A stretch of 64,000 nucleotides of DNA from Streptomyces carminius (lineage in GTDB: Bacteria; Actinomycetota; Actinomycetes; Streptomycetales; Streptomycetaceae), in assembly GCF_002794255.1 (NCBI RefSeq), contig NZ_PGGW01000069.1, positions 796,877 through 860,876 of the forward strand, read 5' to 3'. A model generated the notes under the pieces. It had not been told where the DNA came from and ran no database searches. It saw only the letters and a program-made list of their open reading frames with translations. Both the position numbers and the translations under genes were made by a program. Shown here in pieces: positions 48,023-56,991 of this stretch; the stretch's first letter is position 1; the number at the start of each line of letters is the position of its first letter.

Positions 48023-49411
48023 TCAGTCGTGGGAGTGCAGCGGCTTGCCGGCCAGCGCCAGGTGCGCCTCGCCGAGTGCCTCGTTCTGCGTCGGGTGCGC
48101 GTGGACGAGCTGCGCGACCTCGGCGGGCAGTGCCTCCCAGTTGTAGATGAGCTGGGCCTCACCGACCTGCTCACCCATCCGGTCACCGACCATGTGGACG
48201 CCGACCACGGCACCGTCACGGACCTGGACGAGCTTGATCTCGCCCTGCGTCTTGAGGATCTTGCTCCGGCCGTTCCCCCCGAGGTTGTACTTCAGTGTCA
48301 CGACCTTGTCCGCGCCGTGGATCTCCTTGGCCTTGGCCTCGGTGATGCCGACGGAGGCGACCTCCGGCTGGCTGTACGTCACGCGGGGCACACCGTCGTA
48401 GTCGATCGGCACGACGTCCAGCCCGGCGAGCCGCTCGGCCACCAGGATGCCCTCGGCGAAGCCGACGTGCGCGAGCTGGAGGGTGGGGATGAGGTCGCCG
48501 ACGGCGGAGACGGTCGGCACGTTGGTGCGGCAGTACTCGTCGACCAGGACGTAGCCGCGGTCCATGCCGACCCCGGCCTCCTCGTAGCCCAGGCCCTGCG
48601 AGACCGGGCCGCGGCCGATGGCGACGAGCAGCAGCTCGGCCTCGTACTCCTTGCCGTTGGCGAGGGTGACCTTGACACCGTCCTGGGTGTACTCGGCCTT
48701 CTCGAAGAAGGAGCCGAGCGAGAACTTGATGCCGCGCTTGCGGAAGGCGCGCTCCAGCAGCTTGGAGCTGTTCTCGTCCTCGGCGGGCACCAGGTGGGGC
48801 AGGCCCTCGACGATGGTGACCTCGGTGCCGAAGGACTTCCAGGCGGAGGCGAACTCGCAGCCGATGACGCCGCCGCCCAGGATGACGGCGGACTGCGGCA
48901 CCCGGTCCAGGGTCAGCGCGTGGTCGGAGCTGATGATCCGGTTGCCGTCGATCTCCAGGCCCGGGATCGACTTGGGCACCGAGCCGGTGGCGAGCAGGAT
49001 GTGCCGCCCCTCGTAGCGCTGCCCGTTCACCTCGACGGAGGTGGGGGAGGACAGCCGGCCCTCGCCCTCCACATAAGTGATCTTGCGCGAGGCGATCAGC
49101 CCCTGCAGACCCTTGTACAGGCCGGAGACCACGCCGTCCTTGTACTTGTGGACGGCGGCCATGTCGATGCCCTCGAAGGTGGCCCGGACACCGAACCCGG
49201 CGCTCTCCCGGGCCTGGTCGGCGATCTCACCGGCGTGCAGCAGGGCCTTCGTGGGGATGCATCCGTAGTGCAGACAGGTACCGCCGACCTTGTCCTTCTC
49301 GATCAGGGCGACGTCCAGACCCAGCTGCGAAGCCCGCAGGGCAGCGGCATAGCCGCCGCTACCGCCCCCGAGGATCACTAGGTCGAAAACGGTGCTGGCG
49401 TCGTTCGCCAC
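48023..49411 (-). CDS. lpdA: Dihydrolipoyl dehydrogenase
   Basis: 462 aa. FAD motif GGGSGGYAAA, redox disulfide GGTCLHYGCIPTKA, NAD motif ILGGGVIGCEFAS, and the C-terminal catalytic HAHPTQNE. Reoxidises dihydrolipoyl E2 with NAD+. GTG 49411 with GGAGG upstream. Transcribed ahead of the E2 gene, 59 bases away, probably as one operon. Confidence 0.97.
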   Translation of the reverse strand: MANDASTVFDLVILGGGSGGYAAALRASQLGLDVALIEKDKVGGTCLHYGCIPTKALLHAGEIADQARESAGFGVRATFEGIDMAAVHKYKDGVVSGLYKGLQGLIASRKITYVEGEGRLSSPTSVEVNGQRYEGRHILLATGSVPKSIPGLEIDGNRIISSDHALTLDRVPQSAVILGGGVIGCEFASAWKSFGTEVTIVEGLPHLVPAEDENSSKLLERAFRKRGIKFSLGSFFEKAEYTQDGVKVTLANGKEYEAELLLVAIGRGPVSQGLGYEEAGVGMDRGYVLVDEYCRTNVPTVSAVGDLIPTLQLAHVGFAEGILVAERLAGLDVVPIDYDGVPRVTYSQPEVASVGITEAKAKEIHGADKVVTLKYNLGGNGRSKILKTQGEIKLVQVRDGAVVGVHMVGDRMGEQVGEAQLIYNWEALPAEVAQLVHAHPTQNEALGEAHLALAGKPLHSHD

Positions 49412-49903
49412 GTCACGTCCTCCATGCATGGGTACGCCGGAGCCGGTCCATCGGAGACCGGGCGGCTTTATTTCGGCCGCTTCTTGCTCGGCCCTGTGGG
49501 TTGAGCGGGCCCTGTCCTGCCGGGACAACATCTTTGCACTTGTTCCCCGGCGGTGGGACGCCGGGCCGCCGTCCGAACCGCTCACACCTGCCTGAACAGG
49601 AGGATTGAGAGAGGGGCACGCGTGTCTACCCGGCAGTAGTCCGACCGGGATCGCTCAGGGCGAACACCGGGCCGGTGCGGGGCGCCGGACCGGCCCTCGT
49701 CTTCCCCGTCCCGGCCGGTTTCATGTGCCGGGCGTCCACCGGGCGGGACGCGAACGCCCCGCGCCCTTCCCGGCCCCCGCCACCGGGGCCCGCGCGGTGG
49801 ACCGCGGAGAGGGCGGTGCCCGGGCACACAAGTGTGCCCGGGCGCCGCCCTCTTCCTCTTCCCGCGGTCTTCCCGCGGTCCGCTCAGCGCCGTCCGGCGG
49901 CGC
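49412..49903. other. Region between pepA and lpdA
   Basis: About 490 bp with no gene recognised. The pepA-proximal end has a strong hairpin (49809-49852); the lpdA-proximal end presumably holds the lpdA promoter. Confidence 0.5.
49809..49852 (-). terminator. pepA terminator
   Basis: 21-nt arms 49809-49829 and 49832-49852 with one T-G pair and loop AA, 51 bases after the pepA stop. On the plus strand it is followed by a pyrimidine tract. Confidence 0.8.
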
Positions 49904-51475
49904 TCACACCACGTCCCCGTCCGCCACGCGCTCGGCGAGGCGGACCAGGGTGCGCACCGCGGAGCCGGTGCCCCCCTTGGGGGTGTAGCCGAAGGGACCG
50001 GACTCGTTGAAGGCCGGACCCGCGATGTCCAGATGCGCCCAGGTGGTGCCCTCGGCCACGAACTCCTTCAGGAACAGCCCGGCGACCAGGCCGCCGCCGG
50101 CCCGCTCTCCCATGTTGGCGATGTCGGCGACGGGCGAGTCCATGCTCTTGCGCAGTTCGGCGGGGAGCGGCATGGGCCACGCCTGCTCGCCGGCCTCGCC
50201 GGCCAGCTCGTGGAGGGCGCCGCGGAACGCGTCGTCGTTCGCCATGATCCCGAAGGTGCGGTTCCCCAGGGCCAGCACCATCGCGCCGGTCAGGGTCGCC
50301 ACGTCCACCACCGCGTCGGGCTTCTCCTCGCAGGCCCGGGCCAGGGCGTCGGCCAGGACCAGCCGGCCCTCGGCGTCGGTGTTGAGCACCTCGACCGTCC
50401 TGCCGCTGTACATGGTCAGGACGTCGCCCGGCCGGGTCGCGGTGCCGGACGGCATGTTCTCCGCCAGCGCCAGCCAGCCGGTGACGTTCACCCGCAGGCC
50501 GAGCCGGGCGGCGGCGACCACGGCGCCGAGGACGGCGGCGGCGCCGCTCATGTCGCACTTCATGGTCTCGTTGTGGCCGGCGGGCTTGAGCGAGATGCCG
50601 CCCGAGTCGTAGGTGATCCCCTTGCCGACCAGGGCCAGGGACTTCTTCGCCTTGGAGGCGGTGTAGGCGATCCGCACCAGGCGGGGCGGATTGGCCGAGC
50701 CCTGGCCGACCCCGAGGATGCCGCCGTAGCCGCCCTTGGCGAGGTCCTTCTCGTCCAGCACCTCCACCGTCAGCCCGTGCTCCTTGGCCGCGGCCTGGGC
50801 GGCGGCGGCGAAGGACTTCGGGTTGAGGTCGTTGGAGGGGGTGTTGACCAGGTCCCGGGCGCGGTTGACCTCGGCGGCCAGGACGCCGGCGCGCTCGGCC
50901 GCGGCCTTGTGGGCCTTGTCGCGCGCCCCGGAGCCGAGGACGACGACCTCGGCGAGGGGGGCACCGCGGTCCTTGTCCCCGCCCTTCCGCGCCTTCCGGT
51001 CCTTGCCGGCCTTCTCGGTTTTCCCGGTCCTGCTGTCCTTGCCGCGGTAGGCGGTGAAGGCGTACGCGCCCAGCAGGGCTCCCTCGCAGACGGCGGCGAG
51101 GGCGGCCGGGTCCCCGGCCGGGAGCGCGAAGCCGGCCTTCCCGGTCCCGGCCAGCGCGCGGGCCGCCGCACCGGCGGCGCGGCGCAGCGCCTCCGGCTCG
51201 TACGCCCCGTCCTCCGACGGGGCGGCACCGAGTCCGACCGCCAGCACCAGGTCCGCCTTCAGCCCGTCCGGGGCGGGCAGCTTGACGGTCTCACCCTCGC
51301 CGCCCGAGGCACCGAGGGTCTCCAGGGTGGCGGCCAGCGAGCCGCCGAACGCCTCGTCCACGGCCTCCCCGCCGGGGGCGACCACGGGGCCGTCGGGACC
51401 CTTGACGACACCGACGACGACGGCGTCCGCGCGCAGCGCCGCGGCGGACGAGGTACTGAGAGTGAGAGCAGACAC
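49904..51475 (-). CDS. pepA: Leucyl aminopeptidase (M17)
   Basis: 523 aa. Cytosolic zinc/manganese aminopeptidase. Active-site segments KGITYDSGGISLKP, MKCDMSGAAAVLG and the family signature NTDAEGRLVLADAL are all present. It has a Lys-rich insertion around residues 140-165 (GKDSRTGKTEKAGKDRKARK) likely to be a flexible loop. GTG 51475; the very long open frame upstream runs antisense and is rejected. Confidence 0.95.
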   Translation of the reverse strand: MSALTLSTSSAAALRADAVVVGVVKGPDGPVVAPGGEAVDEAFGGSLAATLETLGASGGEGETVKLPAPDGLKADLVLAVGLGAAPSEDGAYEPEALRRAAGAAARALAGTGKAGFALPAGDPAALAAVCEGALLGAYAFTAYRGKDSRTGKTEKAGKDRKARKGGDKDRGAPLAEVVVLGSGARDKAHKAAAERAGVLAAEVNRARDLVNTPSNDLNPKSFAAAAQAAAKEHGLTVEVLDEKDLAKGGYGGILGVGQGSANPPRLVRIAYTASKAKKSLALVGKGITYDSGGISLKPAGHNETMKCDMSGAAAVLGAVVAAARLGLRVNVTGWLALAENMPSGTATRPGDVLTMYSGRTVEVLNTDAEGRLVLADALARACEEKPDAVVDVATLTGAMVLALGNRTFGIMANDDAFRGALHELAGEAGEQAWPMPLPAELRKSMDSPVADIANMGERAGGGLVAGLFLKEFVAEGTTWAHLDIAGPAFNESGPFGYTPKGGTGSAVRTLVRLAERVADGDVV

Positions 51476-51654
51476 GGTGGTGGGAATCCCTCTTCTGTCG
51501 GCAGGCCGAGTTGGTGTGCTCGGCTTCGGGCACGGGCCGAGCCTACGCGGCGGCCCGGGTGGGGACGGTGGGGGTGCCGGGCGACACGGAACCGGCCCGC
51601 CGGTACGGGGACCGGCGGGTGTACGGACGTCCGACCGGAATTGTGCGGGGGGTG

Positions 51655-52512
51655 TTAACCCAGTGCAAGCACCAGCAGGGCGGTGGTGAAGGAGGTTTCG
51701 GCCAGGGCGCCGAAGACGTCGCCGGTCACCCCGCCCAGCCGGCGGCGGCAGCGGCCCAGCAGCAGTTCCGCCGCGCCCAGCGCGATCAGCACCGCGGCGG
51801 CGTACCGCACTGCTCCGTACGGCCCCCACAGCGCTCCCGTCCCCGCCGCCGCCAGCACCGTCACCGCGGCCGCGGCGGCCGCGTACCGGTGCGGCACCAC
51901 GCCGGCGACCGCCGCGCCCAGCCCTCCGGGGCGTGCCGCGGGGACGCCCTCGCGGGCGGCGAGGGCGAGCGCCGTACGGGAGGTCGTCGCGGCCACCGCG
52001 ACGGCGGCGGCGCCGTACGCCCAGCCCGCCGCGTACAGCTCGGCGACGGCCGCCACCTGCGCGAGCAGGACCAGGAGCAGGGTGACGGTGCCGAACGGGC
52101 CGATGTCGGAGCGTTTCATCACGGCCAGCGCGTCCGCCGCCGGGCGTCCGCTGCCCAGTCCGTCGGCAACGTCCGCCAGGCCGTCCAGGTGCAGCGCCCG
52201 GGTCAGGACGGCGGGCACCGCGAGGGTGAGGACCGCGGCGAGCAGGGCACCGGCGCCGAGCAGCAGCGCGACGGCCCCGAGCACCGCCGCGCACAGCCCG
52301 ACCACCGCTCCGGCCAGGGGCGCGCACGCCATGCCGCGCCGGGCGGCGGCCCGGTCCCAGCGGACTCCGGACACCGGCAGCACGGTGAGGGTGCCGAAGG
52401 CGAAGCGCAGCCCGTCCAGCAGCCGCCCGGCCGCTCCCTCCGGCCCGCGGGCGGGCGGCGGAGGCGGCGGTCCCGGGGGCGGCGGCGGTACGGCCGGCGG
52501 TGTGGTGTTCAT
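51655..52512 (-). CDS. cobS: Adenosylcobinamide-GDP ribazoletransferase (cobalamin synthase)
   Basis: 285 aa. Joins adenosylcobinamide-GDP and alpha-ribazole. A Pro-rich N-terminus (about 5-22) precedes a membrane protein with FAFGTLTVLPV, the HLDGLADVADGLGSG motif, and KRSDIGPFG. Six or more membrane segments. Lies directly downstream of cobT (35 bp gap) on the same strand. Confidence 0.95.
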   Translation of the reverse strand: MNTTPPAVPPPPPGPPPPPPARGPEGAAGRLLDGLRFAFGTLTVLPVSGVRWDRAAARRGMACAPLAGAVVGLCAAVLGAVALLLGAGALLAAVLTLAVPAVLTRALHLDGLADVADGLGSGRPAADALAVMKRSDIGPFGTVTLLLVLLAQVAAVAELYAAGWAYGAAAVAVAATTSRTALALAAREGVPAARPGGLGAAVAGVVPHRYAAAAAAVTVLAAAGTGALWGPYGAVRYAAAVLIALGAAELLLGRCRRRLGGVTGDVFGALAETSFTTALLVLALG

Positions 52513-52547
52513 CGCGGCGCAGGCTACCCGGCGGCGGTACCGGCCCG

Positions 52548-53684
52548 TCAGGTCGCGTCGAGCGCCTCCGCGGCACCGGGCCGCCCGCCGTCCTGTCCGG
52601 AGCCGCCCGCACCGTCCGCACCGTCCGGCTCCGCCGCCCGCACCGGCAGTTCGGCGGCCAGCGCCGAGGCGGCCTGGACCAGGGGCAGGGCGAGCAGCGC
52701 GCCGGTGCCCTCGCCGGCGGTGACACCGTGGTCCAGCAGCGGGTCGAGCGCCATCCGGTCCAGTGCCCTGGCCTGCGCGGGCTCACCGCTGGCCTGCCCG
52801 GCCAGCCACCAGTCCGGGGCCCGGAACGCCACCCGCTGGGCCACCAGCGCGCACGCCGCGGACACCACACCGTCCAGGACGACGGGGGTGCGGCGCACCG
52901 CCGACTGGAGGAGGAAACCGGTGATCGCGGTCAGGTCCGCGCCGGCCACCGTCGCCAGCAGCCGCAACTGGTCGCCGAGCGCGGGCCGGGCGCGGCGCAG
53001 CCCGTCCCGGACGGCGGCGCACTTGCGCATCCAGGCGAGATCGTCGATGCGCCCGCCGCCGCGTCCGGTGACCACGGAGGCGTCGGTGCCGCACAGGGCG
53101 GCCACCAGCACTCCGGCGGCCGTGGTGCCGCCGACGGAGATGTCGCCCAGGAGCACCAGTTCCGTACCGGCGTCGGCCTCCTCGTCGGCGATCGCCATCC
53201 CGGCCCGGAAGGCGCGCTCGGCCTCCTGGGCCGTGAGACTGTCCTCGATGTCGAGCCGGCCGCCGGACCGCCGTACCCGGTACCGGGTGACCTCCTCCGG
53301 CAGCCCGTCCGGGTCGCAGTCCAGCGACATGTCGACGATCCGCAGCGGTACGCCGAGCCGCCGGGCCAGCACCGCCGCCGGGCTGGTGCCCTCCAGCGCG
53401 GCCCGCACCAGGGCGTGCGCGCCGCCCGCGGGACGGGCGGAGACGCCCAGCGAGGCCACGTCGTGGTCCCCGGCGAACAGCAGGACCTTCGGCCGCGAGA
53501 CCGGCTCGACGGGGACCCTGCCCTGCGCCGCCGCCAGCCATTCGCCCAGCTCGTCCAGCCGCCCCAGGGCCCCGGCGGGCAGCCCGGTGCGGGCCCGCCG
53601 CTCCTCGGCGTCCCGGCGGACGCCGCTGTCGGGACGCTCGATGAGGTCGCCGAAGTCGTCGAGGTTCAGGCTGCCGTCGCTCAT
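52548..53684 (-). CDS. cobT: Nicotinate-nucleotide:dimethylbenzimidazole phosphoribosyltransferase
   Basis: 378 aa. Makes alpha-ribazole phosphate for the cobalamin lower ligand. LLFAGDHDVASLGVSA, LLGDISVGGTTAAGVL, TPVVLDGVVSAACALVA and the catalytic Glu in TAGEGTGALLALPLV match CobT. ATG 53684. The C-terminus has a Gly/Asp/Ala-rich tail of about 30 residues not expected in the core fold. Confidence 0.95.
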   Translation of the reverse strand: MSDGSLNLDDFGDLIERPDSGVRRDAEERRARTGLPAGALGRLDELGEWLAAAQGRVPVEPVSRPKVLLFAGDHDVASLGVSARPAGGAHALVRAALEGTSPAAVLARRLGVPLRIVDMSLDCDPDGLPEEVTRYRVRRSGGRLDIEDSLTAQEAERAFRAGMAIADEEADAGTELVLLGDISVGGTTAAGVLVAALCGTDASVVTGRGGGRIDDLAWMRKCAAVRDGLRRARPALGDQLRLLATVAGADLTAITGFLLQSAVRRTPVVLDGVVSAACALVAQRVAFRAPDWWLAGQASGEPAQARALDRMALDPLLDHGVTAGEGTGALLALPLVQAASALAAELPVRAAEPDGADGAGGSGQDGGRPGAAEALDAT

Positions 53685-53739
53685 ACGGCCGACACTATCG
53701 CCCCCGCACGGCGCTCCGTCCGCCGTCCGACGTCCCCCT

Positions 53740-53794
53740 CGCCCGGTACTCGCCCGGTACTCGCCCGGTACTCGCCCAGTACTCGCCCAGTACT
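53740..53794. repeat. 11-bp tandem repeat, five units
   Basis: Three CGCCCGGTACT units (53740, 53751, 53762) and two CGCCCAGTACT units (53773, 53784), plus a partial sixth. Between cobU and cobT. Confidence 0.9.
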
Positions 53795-53833
53795 CGCCCG
53801 CTCCCCGCCCGGCCCCGCGGCCGGGGAGCGGCC

Positions 53834-55078
53834 TCAGCCGCGCAGCGGCAGGGCGGTGCCCGCCGTGACCAGCAGGACGTGCTCGCACTCGGCCGCCACC
53901 GCGGCGTTCAGCCGGCCCAGTTCGTCGCGGAAGAGCCGGCCCGCCGCGGTGGCGGGCACGACCCCCGAGCCGACCTCGTTGCTGACCGCGACCACCGTGC
54001 GGGTGGCGGCGCGGAAGGCCGCGACCAGTTCGGCGGTCCGGCCGGCCAGCGCGCGGGCGGCCTCGCCGGAGCGGCGCCGGTCCTCGTCCCAGCAGCCGGC
54101 CGAGTCCATGGCGTCGGTCAGCCACAGGGACAGGCAGTCGATCAGCAGGGGCGGGGCGTCGGGCGCGGTGAGCAGCGGCACCAGGTCGCAGGTCTCGGCC
54201 GTGCGCCAGGAGGCCGGGCGGCGCGACCGGTGGGCGGCGACCCGGTCCGCCCATTCGGCGTCACCGTCCCGGGTGCCGCCCGTCGCCACGTACAGCACGC
54301 CGGGGAAGGCGGCCAGCCGCCGCTCGGCCTCGGCGGACTTGCCCGAGCGGGCGCCGCCCAGCACCAGGGTGCGCCGCGGCAGATCGGGAACCGCGCGGTA
54401 GTCGCCGACCACCGCGGTGGTGCCGTCCGGCACGGTGCGGGCCCCGGCCGCGGCCAGCCGCCGGCGCAGTTCGGGGCCGGGCGGGACACCGTGGTCGATG
54501 TGGACGGCCAGCACGTCCGTGGTCGGGCCGACGGCCCCGGCCGCCCGCAGCCGGGCGAGCGCGTCGGGTCGGCCGAGGACGTCCAGGAGCACCAGGGAGT
54601 ACGGCGCGGCCGGTGCGTACGGCGCGCCCGGCGCGCCCTCCCGGAGCGGGGAGCCGGGCAGCCCGGCGGGGCCGGCGCCCGGCGGCAGGTACAGCAGTCG
54701 TTCGCCGTCCGGGCCGCCGATCTCGTATCCGGTGCCCGGCGCGTCCAGTGCCACCGCCCGTACCCGGTGACCGCTGATCAGCGTCAGCCTCCGGCCGTCG
54801 GCCACCCGCACCGGCGCGGGAAGCCCGGGCGGCACCTCCTGCGCGGGGCCGTCGTGGGGGTGGGACAGCAGCAGTTGCCGCACCCCGTGCAGGGTCCGGC
54901 CCGCGCGGGCGGCTGCCAGGGCGGGGCCGGGCGTCAGATCGAGCAGCAGTACGTCGTCCACGAGCAGCGCGGTCGCCGCCCGCGCGTCGGCGCCGACTGC
55001 GGTCGCACAGGCCGCGCAGGGGCAGCCGGGCCGGGGGAGACCGGCGGGCGCGCCGGTGCCGAGCAGAGTGAGTTCCAC
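53834..55078 (-). CDS. cobU: CobU-type adenosylcobinamide kinase/guanylyltransferase fused to a degenerate MBL domain
   Basis: 414 aa. The C-terminal half is CobU: LVLGGARSGKSAEAE P-loop, LYVATGGTRD, ADRVAAHRSRRPASW with the guanylylated His, and VSNEVGSGVVPATAAGRLFRD. The N-terminal 220 residues begin VELTLLGTGAPAG like an MBL-fold phosphodiesterase, but the metal motif reads HPHDGPAQ (73-80), having lost the Asp-His of HxHxDH. Start GTG 55078 fits the MBL N-terminus; no ribosome site, so perhaps leaderless. Heads the cobU-cobT-cobS row. Confidence 0.92.
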   Translation of the reverse strand: MELTLLGTGAPAGLPRPGCPCAACATAVGADARAATALLVDDVLLLDLTPGPALAAARAGRTLHGVRQLLLSHPHDGPAQEVPPGLPAPVRVADGRRLTLISGHRVRAVALDAPGTGYEIGGPDGERLLYLPPGAGPAGLPGSPLREGAPGAPYAPAAPYSLVLLDVLGRPDALARLRAAGAVGPTTDVLAVHIDHGVPPGPELRRRLAAAGARTVPDGTTAVVGDYRAVPDLPRRTLVLGGARSGKSAEAERRLAAFPGVLYVATGGTRDGDAEWADRVAAHRSRRPASWRTAETCDLVPLLTAPDAPPLLIDCLSLWLTDAMDSAGCWDEDRRRSGEAARALAGRTAELVAAFRAATRTVVAVSNEVGSGVVPATAAGRLFRDELGRLNAAVAAECEHVLLVTAGTALPLRG

Positions 55079-55208
55079 GGCACGATCGTCTCGTGTCGGC
55101 CGGACCGCCGCGCGAGCGGCACTAGTCTGCGGCCGACTGGACAGGATCAAGGACACACGACAGGCGGCACCCGGCACCCGGGCGCCGGCAGACACCGGGG
55201 AGGCGCAC

Positions 55209-55421
55209 ATGGCGTGGACGTGGCGGTTCGAGAAGGCCGACGGCACACAGACGGAGCCGGCCGTCCGGCCGGAGGAGTTCACCACCCAGGGCGACGCGGA
55301 GAGCTGGGTCGGCGAGAACTGGAGGGAACTGCTGGCGGGCGGCGTCGAGCGGGTGACGCTGCTGGAGGACGACACCGAGATCTACGGGCCCATGAGCCTG
55401 CGCGCGGCGGAGGAGAGCTGA
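55209..55421 (+). CDS. Small conserved-looking acidic protein, unknown
   Basis: 70 aa, starting MAWTWRFEKADG, with EFTTQGDAESWVGENWRELL and VTLLEDDTEIYGPMSL. No membrane segment. GGGGAGG precedes the ATG. Coding bias is strong and it looks like a folded small protein; I think relatives occur in many Streptomyces. Function unknown. Confidence 0.78.
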   Translation: MAWTWRFEKADGTQTEPAVRPEEFTTQGDAESWVGENWRELLAGGVERVTLLEDDTEIYGPMSLRAAEES

Positions 55422-55435
55422 CGAGCGGGGGGAAC

Positions 55436-55483
55436 CCCCCGGGCGGGGCGCACCGGCGAAAGCCGGTGCGCCCCGCCCGGGGG
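55436..55483. terminator. Bidirectional terminator with GAAA tetraloop
   Basis: Perfect 22-bp arms 55436-55457 and 55462-55483 with loop GAAA (a GNRA loop on the plus-strand transcript). Lies between convergent genes. Confidence 0.85.
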
Positions 55484-55487
55484 CCGC

Positions 55488-56558
55488 TCAGCGTTCGCCG
55501 AGGGTGACCGTGACGGTCCGCTCGTCCCCACCGCGCCGGTAGGTGACCTCCACCTCGTCGCCCGGTTCCCGGGAGGCCAGGGCCTGCGCCAGCGCGGTCA
55601 CCTGCGGGGTGTCGGTACCGCCGATCGCTGTGATCACATCACCCTCGCGCAGCCCGGCGTCGTCCGCCGCGCCGCCGTTCTCCGTCTCCACCACGGCGAC
55701 CCCGGCGGGCTGGTAGTCGTCGCCGAGCACGGTGCGCACCGTGGCCTCGAGCGCCGCCTCGTCGGAGTCGCGCACCTCGCCGTGCTCGATCATCTGGTCG
55801 GCCAGGTGGCGAACGGTGTCGGAGGGGATGGCGAAGCCCAGGCCCGGTGCCGTACCGCCGCCCTGCTCGCCGGCGGCCAGGGTGGGGACGCCGATGACCC
55901 GGCCGGAGAGATCCACCAGGGCGCCTCCGCTGTTGCCCGGGTTGATCGGCGCGGAGGTCTGGATCAGGTTCCCGAGGGTGGCCTCGGCACTGCCCTCGCT
56001 GAGCGAGCGGCCGGTGGCCGAGACGATGCCCTCGGTGACGCTGGAGGACAGCCCCAGCGGGTTGCCCATGGCCAGCACGATCTGGCCGACTTCCACCTCG
56101 GAGGACTTCCCGAAGGTCGCCGGGCGCAGGTTGCCGGGCGGGTCGGTCAGCTTCACCACGGCCAGGTCCTCGTCCGGATAGCTGGCCACCAGTTCCGCCG
56201 CCAGATCGTCCCGGCCGGTGGCCAGGGTGACCCGGAACCGTTCGGCTTCGCCCACCACATGGGCGTTGGTGACGATGTGGCCCTCCTCGTCGTAGACCAC
56301 ACCCGAGCCCAGCCCCTGGCCGGTGGTGACCTGGACGACGGACGGCAGGACCTGGTCCACCACCTTCTGGAAGGCGTCCTGCAGTGCGCCGGCCTCCCCG
56401 GGCACGGCCACGGAGGCGCTGGGGGAGGGCGCGCCGTCCGAGTCCTCCCCGTCGGGCGCCTCGGAGCCGCTGCCGGTGCACCCGGCGAACAGGACCGCCG
56501 CCGCGCACAGGGCGGCGGCGCCCGCGCGGAGCCTGCCGCGCCCGTGGGAGGGAGACAT
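55488..56558 (-). CDS. HtrA/DegP-like serine protease lipoprotein with PDZ domain
   Basis: 356 aa. Signal peptide with lipobox LFAGC (Cys27), so probably an exported lipoprotein. Trypsin-like triad His100 (TNAHVV), Asp131 (DEDLAVV), Ser210 (NPGNSGGAL), then a C-terminal PDZ domain (AGLREGDVITAIGG). Typical role is degradation or chaperoning of damaged envelope proteins. The start at 56558 has AAAGGGG upstream; a start 16 codons earlier would lengthen the signal region. Confidence 0.93.
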   Translation of the reverse strand: MSPSHGRGRLRAGAAALCAAAVLFAGCTGSGSEAPDGEDSDGAPSPSASVAVPGEAGALQDAFQKVVDQVLPSVVQVTTGQGLGSGVVYDEEGHIVTNAHVVGEAERFRVTLATGRDDLAAELVASYPDEDLAVVKLTDPPGNLRPATFGKSSEVEVGQIVLAMGNPLGLSSSVTEGIVSATGRSLSEGSAEATLGNLIQTSAPINPGNSGGALVDLSGRVIGVPTLAAGEQGGGTAPGLGFAIPSDTVRHLADQMIEHGEVRDSDEAALEATVRTVLGDDYQPAGVAVVETENGGAADDAGLREGDVITAIGGTDTPQVTALAQALASREPGDEVEVTYRRGGDERTVTVTLGER

Positions 56559-56991
56559 GGTGGGACGCCCCTTTCCGTCGGTTTCCCGGCCGGGCCGGGC
56601 CATCACGCCTTCGGCGTCCTCCGGGTTCCCGTCGGAGCCGCCGGAAAACGTACGGCCGGGAGGCGGCCGACGGGCGGGACGACCGGCCGGTGAGGTGTGG
56701 TGCGTCCCGTCCCGCCGCGGTGCGGGGGCGCCGGCTCACGGGGCGTGTACCGGCCGGGAGGCCGCCTCGTCCGGCCGGAGCGGCCGGGGCCGACGCGATC
56801 ACCGCCGCCGCCCGGCCACCGGCCCGGCCCGGGCGGGGACCGCTCACCGGCGGCGGGTACGGGCAGGCTGCCGGGGGCGGTGATCCGGCACCGCCTTCCG
56901 GCCCGCGCCGTCCGTGCCGTCCTGCCCTGCCCTGTCCTGCCCTGCCTTGCCCGGTGCCGGTCAAGGCCCGGGGCCGGACCCGGGCCCGGGC
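56559..56991. other. Region between methyltransferase and HtrA-like genes
   Basis: No gene recognised. Contains a CCTGC-rich microsatellite-like tract (about 56921-56950) and, nearest the methyltransferase stop, an 8-bp hairpin GGCCCGGG/CCCGGGCC (56965-56986) that may terminate it. Confidence 0.5.

Noticed and set aside
46002..49381. Two long plus-strand frames opposite E2 and lpdA
   Set aside because: Mirror translations with Gly/Leu/Arg repeats; the minus-strand proteins are unmistakable.
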